From Temnothorax longispinosus (taxonomy: Eukaryota; Arthropoda; Insecta; Hymenoptera; Formicidae), in assembly GCF_030848805.1 (NCBI RefSeq), contig NW_027270069.1:124001-188000 (forward strand): DNA of 64,000 bases. The letters are read 5' to 3'. Positions within the stretch are counted from its first letter, which is position 1; each line of letters starts with the position of its first letter. A program made the translations under genes and the position numbers. The notes under the pieces are model-generated. The model did no database searches and had not been told where the DNA came from. It saw only the letters and a list, made by a program, of their open reading frames with translations. Shown here in pieces: positions 25,801 through 35,468 of the stretch.

Positions 25801-28800
25801 TAAAAATACATGTAAAAATGTAACAATTACATTTAACCTTTAGAGGACAAGCAGGTTTTTTCATGATTTTTTATGATTTTTATTTATAACTTTCATATAT
25901 GTGTTAAAGTGTCATACTACGAAAAATAAGCGACCCTCGTGCAGCCTAAAAATAGGCTTCCCGTCTGGTACGTTAACAAAAATGGAAAAATTGCATAAAA
26001 TATTTATATAATTGTAAATTAAAAAAAAATTAAAATTAAAATTCAGATCTAACAATAAGAAATGCAAACAAATGCATAAGAAGGACTTTGTGAGAAAAAA
26101 ATTTTCATTTACGAGTAAAAGTAGAATAGGAAAATAGTAAAGAAAGAGGGAACATATTATCTAAAGATTTCACAAGAGTTCTAAGAAGATAAGAGTAATC
26201 GCATCAATATTCGGAATTAACCATTCTCACTTGTTTCCCTTAAGCCCGTATCAGATTACGGATTGGAATTGAGATTGGATTAAAATTTAATCAATCAGAA
26301 TAAAGAAAACTGATCTCAAGTTTAGCGAACTTTGCTCTGATTCGGTCAAATTTCAATCCAATCTCAATCTCAATCCATAGTCTGATATACGGTCTTTAGA
26401 TTCCCGGAACTCAATAACCCAAAAAACACTTATATATGATATTTTAGCGTATAAACAGTTTGAGGCCTAAAAATAGGCTTCCCGTCCCCTAAAGGTTAAC
26501 AATCTCCGGCCAGCAAGGACACTTTATCGAAAGACGCCACTATGGTCGATCTTCACTTCAATCTAAGGAAGTGCAAAGTGACATGGCAAAGTGGTGTCCA
26601 CTCCGATACGTCGCGTAACCGCCGGCGTAACGCGACTTCACGGCTCATCCGGCGGAAAGCTATGGAACAGCGAGAGCCATCGAGCAATCTCTGTGTCGAG
26701 ATAATGTCTCGATAAGAGCGGAAAGGTCAAGACACGAGAATAGCGAGCAAGGAGACTGTTTGGCCCCGCGCGACGCTCACTCCGGAGGAACGTCGCGCGA
26801 CCCGACGCAACAAGTTGCGAATGCAACGAGCCGCATCGCGCGCGCTCTCTCCTCCCTTCTCACGATGGATTATCGAGTAAACCGCACGACAAACAACTGA
26901 CGAAAGTCCTTGGAAGCTTAACAGGGGGATTAATATAAAGTGAGATCATTCTCGAATAGATTTGCGAAGCGAAGGCTGTAATTATACCACAGGTAAAACG
27001 TTCCTTTTGTCGCGCTCCTCCACAAAAGACTTTTTCGCAAAAAGTTCCGACTTTTCTTGGTAGTTTTCAAGTTTGATCGCGCAGCCGCTACTCTCCGCCG
27101 GAAATTAAGGGCTCCTATTTAGTGCTTAACCGAGCTTTATTAATATAAATTGCACCACTGAGAAAAAATGTCTTGAGAATAAATAGCGTTTATATATTTT
27201 ATGAAAATTATTTCAATCTTTCGTAGCTATATAATCAGTTAATTTAATAGTTTAATAATTAGTTTAATAGTTTAATAAATAACGTCAACCGTGTGTAATC
27301 ACGATTTAATGCTGAATAATATACAAAATTGATTTACCTTTATTAAATTGTTGGAAACTGATTACAAATTTATAATCTTAAAAAACAATTACATTAATTT
27401 TATTTTTTTAAAAGCCGTGTTAAGTTAAATCAAATTCATTGGTGCTCCTTTTCCGCGATTCTGAATGGCTCTCCCGCTTGGCTCGCATGCTGCGAGAATA
27501 ACTGTCAGCGCGAGAATCGTATTTTTCACAATTCACAAATGACAGATTATCATGATTAATTTCAGTTATCTTGTTAAATAAATGTGAAGATTAAATTTGA
27601 TACATGTTAGGTATATATTAAAGATACATAACACTCGAGAATAAATGACGCGCGCTAGCGTTCTAATAAATAACAAATTTGGCAGCTGACTTAATATCAT
27701 ACTAAAGTAGAGAGCAGTCTGTGTTTTATCACTCAATTACGTTCGTTTTAACGTAATGGACATGTTTCGACGAAATTAATTACATACCGATGGCGCGTGT
27801 AAAGCCGATTGAAATTCAATCTCTAAACGTATAATGGGGAATTGTCGAAATTGACAAATAAACAGTCTGTCATGCCCGACGTAGTGCTCGTTCACCTTGT
27901 TATTTGGAATTATAATGATCGGTAGGGCGAATATGCGCGCCTGTCGCGCACGCTTACTGCAAAATTACAGCATACAGGCGAACGTTGCGCAATTTTCAAT
28001 TTAATTACCAAGCTTAACAATTAACCTTTAACGTGACGCAGTAAAAAATTTCTAGTCGCATAATTGGAAAAATTGGACACGTTTATTTATTATGGATGAT
28101 TTACTTTCATCATGTTCCAAATTATTAACATGTTTTTCATTCAACAAATTATTTACATTTGGCTACATGGCAAGTAAAAAAGCTCTATTTGCGATATTTA
28201 CACGAAAATGGCTTATACGGAATAATATTATTTAACCTGAAGGTTGTTACTATACCAATCTCTGTATTTAGCTTTTCACTTTGCAATATCGCACATTGTT
28301 GCTCGCGAGAAAAGCAAAAATTCGTATTTTGATGTTATCCCTCGATCCCTTTGTTATACATGCATGCATGCATTCATCGAATTTTTGTCGCACGAAATAG
28401 AAAAATGCTGCACAGATTTGAAAATCCGTCGACACGTACACCCAAAATGTGACCAATATTTCACACTTAAATTGTGTGCGTTGAAACAAATATTATTCTT
28501 ACATGATCTATAATTTCATATAACAAAAAGAACTTTATTTCTTTTGTCATATTTTTATATATAACAAAAAGAACTAAAATACCGATTACATTTAAGATTT
28601 TCAACTGCGCACTTTATTCTTTTAATATAACTGATTGTGGAGTGGAAATACAAAATGCTAGTAACAGAGAAAGACGCAAATAATATATCAATAATCCGGC
28701 ATGTGCAACAATAGCCAAAAAATTTTTTTTTATCCTATAGTACAAGATATTTCAAACTTATCGTGACACCTGTTAATTCTTGAGACAGATTCTTAAGACT

Positions 28801-29915
28801 ATTTTGAGGTAAAATTTTGAGCAAAAATTCTAATATCAAACTACCGAGGTTGTAATAGTTTTTACATGAAAAGTGATTAAATTGTCCAAAATTTGGGCGC
28901 GCTCAGACAGCACGTCGCACCAGTAATGAAGGTATTTTCAAACATCAATCCTATTCTCGAAATTGATGTAACTCCGTATAACTGAACGTACAAATTTCGG
29001 ACAATTAGTAAACTTTAACCACTTCTCATTTAAAAACTATTAAGCCTCACATTTTGGTATTAGAATTTTCATTTCAAAATGATTTCAAAATTCTGCAATT
29101 AACGGGTGTCATGATAAGCCTGAGACATCTGTTTATTGTCAAAAAATACTGCAAAAATTAATACATACATATATCTATCAAGAACGTAACAACTTTGGAA
29201 AAAAAAAATTGAAGATTTTGAATGCGACAACACAATGATTTTAACCCTAAGACCCGGTTGTACCAACGTCACATAACACATTTAACCTTAGTTTAACTCA
29301 CTCCCTTACAAAAATTTTATACTGTAAGTGATTATTTGGCTAGTAATTATTACTTACTTTGAGTATTCAAAGCATTAAAAACAGTGCTTTAGTTACTAGT
29401 AGCAACTAAAAAGTAGAGTATTAACTCAAAATAAGTAATTAATCACTAGCCAAATAATCACAGTATTAAATTTTTGTAAAGGCTCTTCATCTCTTTCTAA
29501 CTTTCTAACTTTTTAGAAAGAGTCGAAGAGTGAGTTAAACTAAAGTGCTTAAGCTAAAGGTGAGTTAAGCTAAAATGTTATAAATGATGTTGGTGCAATC
29601 GGCTCTAAGTGAAACTGAAGAAAAATCTCTTTCGAATATTTAGCGAAAAAGGTTAATTAATAAAATCATTCTTAAAGAAACGAAAATCTTTTTCTTTAGC
29701 AATTACAAAACTAAATGCACACAGATTTCAGTACATTTACAACTTTCACATACATAATATTAAATGCTGATGCATTCACGGTCAATTAAAGAATTACTTT
29801 ATGGTAAAACAAGCAGGTGACATCTGAGGATGTGGTTTACCTGAACGGGTCCGGCAGCCGCGTAAGCGGCCACGCCGATGAAAACGATCACGATCGATGA
29901 ACCGGAAAGCGCCAT
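13839..29915 (-). CDS. Orcokinin: Orcokinin precursor, OKA isoform
   Basis: Neuropeptide precursor. Exons in transcript order are 29915-29841, 22076-22001, 16729-16609 and 14046-13839; phases 0, 1 and 2 match exactly and give 159 residues. Exon 1 encodes a signal peptide (MALSGSSIVIVFIGVAAYAAA). Exon 3 carries NINGVGGGHLLR, then after RR the peptide GLDSLSGATFGES before KR. Exon 4 encodes the orcokinin A peptides NFDEIDRSGFDRFS, NIDEIDTAFDSFF and NFDEIDRGSWSGFV, each bounded by KR, and ends RQRR-stop. The NFDEIDRSGF signature is diagnostic for arthropod orcokinins, which act as brain and gut neuropeptides. The OKB exon (18483-17675) lies in intron 2 and is skipped in this form. Confidence 0.92.
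14385..14647. mobile_element. Hairpin MITE, family A copy 1
   Basis: Inverted arms of about 100 bp (CAAAGGGAGAAAACGCCGTAA.. and its complement) flank a loop containing GCTTTGG..GACTGCGTTATGTCC. It lies in intron 3 of the OKA transcript. A second copy with the same arms and loop is at 32521-32979. Confidence 0.85.
15241..15630 (-). CDS. Unrecognised 129-residue open frame with a signal-peptide-like start
   Basis: The frame opens with a true ATG and reads MENISILFFILLAMQFLHA before a basic stretch (RDNSRYDTKKKNHC), the pattern of a secreted protein. It lies on the same strand as orcokinin, inside the intron between OKA exons 3 and 4. The remainder is AT-codon rich, has few cysteines and resembles nothing I know. 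It may be a small secreted-protein gene or chance; no splice signals or promoter decide this. Confidence 0.25.
   Translation of the reverse strand: MENISILFFILLAMQFLHARDNSRYDTKKKNHCIANYLLYIYKIYIQLVELLFNSPQSHHFYPYFSICILTIKSPRAVYSTVAHTRGLISLPNSIYCFFDRVTIGSSTINTTSIVAIQPFTYVRLDKYP
17675..29915 (-). CDS. Orcokinin: Orcokinin precursor, OKB isoform
   Basis: This form shares exons 29915-29841 and 22076-22001 with OKA and then splices to 18483-17675 (acceptor CATTGTAG), which carries its own TGA; the total is 319 residues. Its exon 3 phase (1) is the same as that of the OKA exon 3, so the two are alternatives. After NAKR comes one NLDQIGGGHLVR, then about 102 residues of spacer, then twelve tandem dodecapeptides: NLDRFGGEHLVR first, then NLDQIGGGHLVR or NLDQIGGGNLVR with one GDG variant. 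Units are separated only by the single Arg that ends each one. Orcokinin B peptides of insects have this NLDxxGGGxLVR form. No Gly precedes a cleavage site, so products should be non-amidated. Confidence 0.92.
17687..18118 (-). repeat. 36-bp coding minisatellite of OKB units
   Basis: Twelve head-to-tail 36-bp units encode the OKB dodecapeptides. Positions differ mainly at the tenth-from-start codon region (CAT or AAT for His or Asn) and in silent third positions, which suggests unequal exchange or conversion among units. Confidence 0.95.
18484..22000. other. Orcokinin intron between exon 2 and the OKB exon
   Basis: I find no further exon that fits phase 1. The sequence is AT-rich with a CpG-rich patch near 19230-19450 that holds two copies of TTCGCGCGAAAA. 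Open frames here lack homology. Confidence 0.5.
25837..26495. mobile_element. piggyBac-type non-autonomous element
   Basis: The ends are CCTTTAGAGGAC.. and ..GTCCCCTAAAGG, each bordered by TTAA, the piggyBac target site. Both subterminal regions carry GCCTAAAAATAGGCTTCCCGT. There is no transposase frame. A second element (26244-26396) sits inside. Confidence 0.75.
26244..26396. mobile_element. Short inverted-repeat element nested in the TTAA element
   Basis: Inverted arms (GCCCGTATCAGATTACGGATT.. and ..AATCCATAGTCTGATATACGG) of about 50-60 bp enclose a short AT-rich centre. A sequence at about 53362-53480 shares its CAATCAGAGCAAAG core. Confidence 0.65.
29247..29610. mobile_element. MITE in orcokinin intron 1
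   Basis: Outer ends GACCCGGTTGTACCAAC and GTTGGTGCAATCGGCTC are inverted copies, and inner arms (GTGATTATTTGGCTAGT..) pair as well. It is non-coding. Confidence 0.75.
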
Positions 29916-30064
29916 TGCGTCACGGCGTCTGATACACTGTGCCTGGGTACCAACGGATGCTGGACTCGTCCTTCAGGGGGAAAATTGAGCGGCCGATTCC
30001 TTCAGACTCGTGATGCACACGTCGTGAAAAACGCGTGGAGTGCCCCGAGTCTCGTGCTCCCATG

Positions 30065-30073
30065 AAATATATA
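30065..30073 (-). promoter_or_regulatory. TATA box of the orcokinin gene
   Basis: On the minus strand the sequence reads CCTATATATTTC about 150 bp upstream of the orcokinin ATG. A start site some 30 bp downstream would give a 5' leader near 120 nt with no intron. Placement is by motif and distance only. Confidence 0.5.
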
Positions 30074-30353
30074 GGGGCTGCGCTCTCCCCTGTTTAGGAA
30101 GGGGGTGCAAACATCACGCAGACGCGGCGCGTCGCAGGTCTTCATCAGCGATTAGACATGCGAAATCCGACGCATACGTCGAAAGCGAAAACTGAACCTA
30201 CAACGTCGATCAAACAAATAAGTAAATGAGAGTTCAGATTTATGCGAGATGCATGCACCAAGATCAATTTTTACGTTTGTTCGTAATGATGAAATCGCGA
30301 TAGCTGAGAGACGATGAGACAAGATTTTCCTCGTCAATTTAAATTCGATTATG

Positions 30354-30580
30354 CACGGAAAGAACGGTTTTACTGAAGTATCTAAAAATTTAGCTAGATC
30401 TGAAAATAATTTTGTTGCACCATCAAAATAATTATAGTCGCTAAAAGTATGATGATAATGCTGTAAAAAATTTTAACAATTAGTTTGAGTGTTCTACATA
30501 ATTATTTTGATGGTGCAACAAAATTATTTTCAGATCCAGCTAAATTTTTAGATACTTAAGCAAACCCGTTTTTTCCGTGT
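30354..30580. mobile_element. Hairpin MITE
   Basis: Two arms of about 80 bp, nearly identical when inverted (CACGGAAAGAACGGTTTTAC.. ; TTTTGTTGCACCATCAAAAT), surround a loop of about 55 bp. It lies upstream of orcokinin. Confidence 0.85.
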
Positions 30581-32520
30581 GTGAAATAAATTATACAATG
30601 CTTTTTTAACGCTCTAACAATTACATTTAATAAATTTTTGTCATATCTCTCCTATTGGCTTCTAAGAATACAAAGATTAAATGACGGTAATTTTGGTAAA
30701 ATAGCGAGTTTGCTATTTTATCATCAACGATATAATAATACTTCAATGAACTTGTCAATTTGAACGAACGAGTATATTTTTCATCCGCTGTCCCGATAAT
30801 CTTAATGCCACACGGTTTTTACGGTCCAGACGGGATAAATGGATAATAAACGTTTCATCCATCAAATAGGACATGTCTTCTGACCATTAGCGATTTTTGT
30901 CAAATAAAGGAGTAAGTATTTTTCGATAGCACATCAATTAACGTCAAACTCCGACGTTGCATTGAAATGGAATTGCGAGAATTAGAGAAGAGAGATTAAT
31001 ATCGAGAGATAAGCGCAAGATATATATACAGGTTAATATCACTTAAAGTAATATCACTTAAAAAGCGAGACGCTCAGGTGCGTTCGAAACAGCCGAGATC
31101 TGCCGCTCTATACTCTCCGCTTCAAGGACTAGGATAAGATTTTTAATAACACTCAAGCGGAATTTCAAAGTATTTCTTTCAATAGACCGCCTGTCGTGAA
31201 ATCAACTGCAAGTTTACGTCTCGAGAGGATCGTCCTTGCTGCCCAGCGGTTCATTTAACTTCTGAATTGTAATTAATTGCTTCACGCAGACACGGAATGT
31301 TGTAAAACTTCGACAAGAAATTAGCTGGATTCTCTAACAATTCTCTGGAATTCTTTGAATTGATGATAAAAAAAGTTTTTAATATTATTTGCAGCGCATA
31401 ATTCTGCTTGATGTATGACATAATGATACAACGAGATAACATGGATTCTTTGCTCTCTTCTTCTTTTCTGTATAAAAATAAATAATTTTAAAACATCTAT
31501 GAAACGCGTGTATAAATTTTTAATCATAGATAAATCTCAGATACTGTTTGCGCTTTGAATAAAAAAATAAAAGTTGATTAAAATTGAAGAACGAGTATTT
31601 TCTAATCGATTTTCATCTTTAAAGCTTAATTTGCCAAAAGTCTTTATTAACAATCTTAGATGACATGTATTTTTTTACATCGCTTTTTATCCTGCGGCTT
31701 TTGTGATTTTATCAGTAATTAAATTAAAAATGCATAATTGATTAAAATAATTCTAACATTCTCGTATAGACAACGTTTGATTGAGAACCGTGCATCGTGC
31801 ATTAAAAGTAGAAGATTTCTTGCCACTTTTTTGTCAAAGAGAATGACATTATCGCGTATGACAATTTTGGAAAAGAGATTGTAACACTTACTTTCGTGAT
31901 GATTTGCCACTAGAGTACGGTTAACTTAATCGGGCTGATCCCGCGCACGCACATAAATGCGAAAACCACGAACTGCATGGGATGAGGGGAGGCGACTGTC
32001 CGCGATCGATCACGCTCGCGTATCTGGTGCAGAAAATAATTCTTGGCCCTGAAAATCGCACGTGTCTGTATGCACCGTTTATCGTTTATATTTGTCGCGC
32101 GTAAGTAATGCGGAAATGACGCAACGGCAAACGCAAACGAGGAAATACGAAACGAAATTGAAGTATAAAAGTCGAGTGCCGGCTCAAAAATGGCATATTA
32201 CAAAGTAAGAATAAGAACTCGTATTTTCTCCTCTGTTACTTAGAAGTATTTAATTCAAATTTCAAATTATTTTAGGTTTTTGGTATAGACAAATTTTAAG
32301 GTAAATTATATCGCTTTTAATTACTTAAATACACATATCTGCACGGATTAAAATATGACATATACACTGTTATAAATATTAAAGGATGAAATTTAAACTA
32401 ATACTTTAAAATAAATAACATTTTGTTATTTTTAACTACCATGTGCGGGTGTTGATGATTTTAACGCAAAACAGTATTATTTTAACTGCATTGATTTAGT
32501 TCAAATAACATTCAAATCGT

Positions 32521-32979
32521 GGGAAACGCCGTTGAAACGGCAAGGACTAAATCTTGATTGCCTAATAATATTATTTGAGTGAATTTTGCGTACAAATTAC
32601 ATGCCTCAGTGATCGAATTAGTTGAGACGCCCGTCACATAATCGTCAGGGAGATCCAGATTTGAATCCTGGCTGGGGTATTATTTTTAACAACATATTCT
32701 TTATATTCCACGTATCCTATCCTATATATACATATATATATCCTGTATTTCTCATATCATTTATTTCTAATTTCCTTGTGCATGTTATAGTATGATTAAA
32801 TTGACAATCAATTTAATTATGTGATTGTACCGTCTAGCTTTGGTTACGACTGCGTTATGTCCGAAAGTAACGGCGTGTGGTTTACTGAAACGAAGAATTG
32901 TGTGTAAAATTCACTCACATAATATTATTAGGCAACTAAGATCCAGTCCTGACCGTTTAACGACTTTTCTCTTGATTTG
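32521..32979. mobile_element. Hairpin MITE, family A copy 2, interrupted
   Basis: Arms and loop match the copy at 14385-14647, including TTTGGTT.GACTGCGTTATGTC and AGATCCAGTCCTGACCG. The left half is split by about 210 bp of foreign DNA containing a tRNA-like unit. Confidence 0.8.
32603..32678 (+). pseudogene. tRNA-like sequence (tRNA pseudogene or SINE head)
   Basis: This 76-nt unit has a seven-base acceptor pairing (GCCTCAG with CTGGGGT, allowing G-U), a TC GAATTAGTTGA GA arm and a degenerate B box (GATTTGAATCC). The anticodon stem is poorly paired, so I do not call a functional tRNA. Confidence 0.45.
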
Positions 32980-33134
32980 ATTGTGTATTATGTACAGTTG
33001 CGTATTTTCACTTACTTTATTGTTTAAAATTACATTTTTTTTTTTAATTAAATTAACGACATACGGAGTAGAAGCAGTGGCGACCTATAAGAATGGTTAA
33101 AATTGACTCAAATTGAGTATAATTTGACACTACG

Positions 33135-33252
33135 GCCCGTATTCCGAACACACATTTATCGATAAGATGTTACAGTTCATGTTACACATCTTATAGGATC
33201 TCAGAAATAAATGCGCGCATTTATCGGTAAAAGTGCGTTCCGAATACGGGCT
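33135..33252. mobile_element. Short inverted-repeat element
   Basis: Ends GCCCGTATTCCGAACACAC and GTGCGTTCCGAATACGGGC are inverted, and ATTTATCGATAA / TTTATCGGTAA follow inside. It is about 118 bp and non-coding. Confidence 0.75.
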
Positions 33253-35468
33253 TATGAATTTAACAGTGTAAGTTGATATCGAATATGATCTTTAATCACG
33301 CGAAATGAGAATGACTCGTGGAATATACAAGATAACAAGATATTACGTTTTGCGGTGGTGGCTCTGGATATTCACAAACATAGGTAACATTATTCTCTAA
33401 AGAATGTCTCTCAATATCGCCTTAACGTGATCAATTTGGCTCGATCATTTCATATATTAGCTTGAATCACTGCGATATGTAACTCTCGTCTGTCGCGTGC
33501 GCTATTGTTATTGCAACTAGCGACGAGACGCTGTCTATTAGAGATCCTTTCACAGGTCTTTTGCAATTTGATACAATCGCGCGCAACGGAGAAACATTAA
33601 CGGAGAACATTGGAAAGCATTCCTGCTCGGGGTTACGCAATCTGACGCACGTCGCGATTCGGCCTGCACCACGCTCCGAAACGCGTTACGTAATTTCGTC
33701 GCGCGCGAATCTCACGGCGCGGCACGGTAATGAGGGGTGGGCCGTGTGTTTTCATTATCCCTCTACGTGTGTGTATATTACCGCGGGGTAGTAATGACAT
33801 TTTCGCGTATCGCCCGCTCGGTTAACTCGTACTAATGTCGCCCGGGAGAGAACGATCCTCGCGCGAATCCCAATAGCTCGTCGTTAAAACTTATGACGAG
33901 CTCGTTAAACGCCGAGCTCCGATCTTCGATACCTTCGATGCACCTGTAATATAACTTTCCATCGATTGCTCATCCGAACGTGATTTCGCTCGTCAATAAC
34001 AATTGAGAACAGAACGCCATAAATCTTTCGCGGAAGTTTTCGTCGTGATTTCCTGGCGTGAAAAATTGCATCAGTTAAAACTTCTTAGACGTATACTTAA
34101 GGAAAGGAGAAGATATAACAGATCGTTTTTGTTAATATTGCTCTATTACAAGCTGGGGAATAAAGACAAAACTGTTACGATCAACATAGATAATCGAAAG
34201 AAGAAGTTTGGATGATTAAGATCGCTTCTGTGGTAATATCTAAAAAAGGATATTTGAAAGTAGGAAATAAAGTCCATCTTTTAAACTTTAAAGCAATCTG
34301 TCAATCGCTTGCAAGCAATATAAAATAGTCATTAAACAATGTAATTTGTATGCCATAATTTGTATCAGTTCCTCTCACGGAGAAAATTTTTTCTTAAAAT
34401 TTACCCTGTAAATCATGGTAGTCGTGGGACAACATGTAGGTACTACGAAGAATTTTATGCGAGCTATTCTGATTAATATCCACCATAATAAAAAATATTA
34501 ATATCTATTACATTAAAATATAAAATATGTTTAATTAATTTTACTAAAATATATCTGGGCAATAATTTTTCAAAAATTACCAATCTGCTTGGTAATTTTT
34601 ATCACGCTGTTTGTAAAATGTCTTTTGTATATTTCAAAAATTCCTTGGTTGCCAAAGTTGTCCCAAGTTTGTAATGAATTTAACGGTATAAAATATAACA
34701 AAAAATTCTCTCCGTGTATCATTATGTTACGAAAATAATGTAACGATGTAAATTTTAACAAACATTTATGATACATATTATGGTTTAATACACGTTACAC
34801 GTACCGTCATACGTGCTACATCAAAACAGAGATGATACACGTGAAATTTCCGAGCTTTGCGAGCGGGCGTTCGTACCGTATGTGGCTCGCTTGAAAACTG
34901 TAGGTAAGCTTTATTTCGAAAGCCATCCCGCGCTGTCTGTGTCCCAAACGCATTTGTCAATTTAGCGTTGCACATTGTTTTGCGTCACGGTAGTAAACGG
35001 CGGACAGGTATCGTGAAATTGGAGTTTTATAGGTGTCGACGTTATAGCCGCGCGTTGCAACGTTACACCGGCGGCGGCGTTAGAGCAAATGTTTCGAATG
35101 GAATTGGTGGACGCCCTTATATTCCGCGACCCCGTCTCCGTGGGGTAGGGGCCGAAGTTTTGGGAAGACCTCTCGTCCGAAGAAAAAGAGTACAGTTATT
35201 TATGGATGGTGAATAGACACGAGAGAGACAAAAGACATAGATACTGCGTACTGAGCCCGAACAAAGACTGCCTGAAATCCACGCATCCCCCTTCGGACGG
35301 ATATCGAGTGGCATTAATGGCATCTTAGCGACGATGTAATGGGATCTTACCTGTCGCCGCGGAATATAGGGCCGCTATTATTTTCATAATTTCGTATATA
35401 AGGAACGGATGTTGGAGACAAGTCCTCAGTGTAGGGCGATGGCTTGTACGAGACGTGTCCCGGGAAGG

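Larger units (their letters stand above)
22077..29840. other. Orcokinin intron 1
   Basis: A 7.8-kb intron between the signal-peptide exon and exon 2. It contains the TTAA-flanked element at 25837-26495, the MITE at 29247-29610 and CpG-rich tracts near 22980-24200 and 26500-26900. No additional in-phase exon was seen; it probably holds regulatory sequence. Confidence 0.5.
30581..35468. other. Intergenic region between divergent orcokinin and PTTH/Trunk genes
   Basis: About 5.5 kb separates the two start codons. It holds MITEs (30354, 32521, 33135) and a CpG-rich tract at 33500-34000. A frame at 35140-35335 reading KFWEDLSSEEKEYSYLWM is protein-like but has a stop in front and does not splice to the hormone gene. 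Confidence 0.45.

Noticed and set aside
35140..35335. Frame reading KFWEDLSSEEKEYSYLWM upstream of the PTTH/Trunk gene
   Set aside because: It is preceded and followed by stops, and no phase-compatible splice connects it to the hormone exons.
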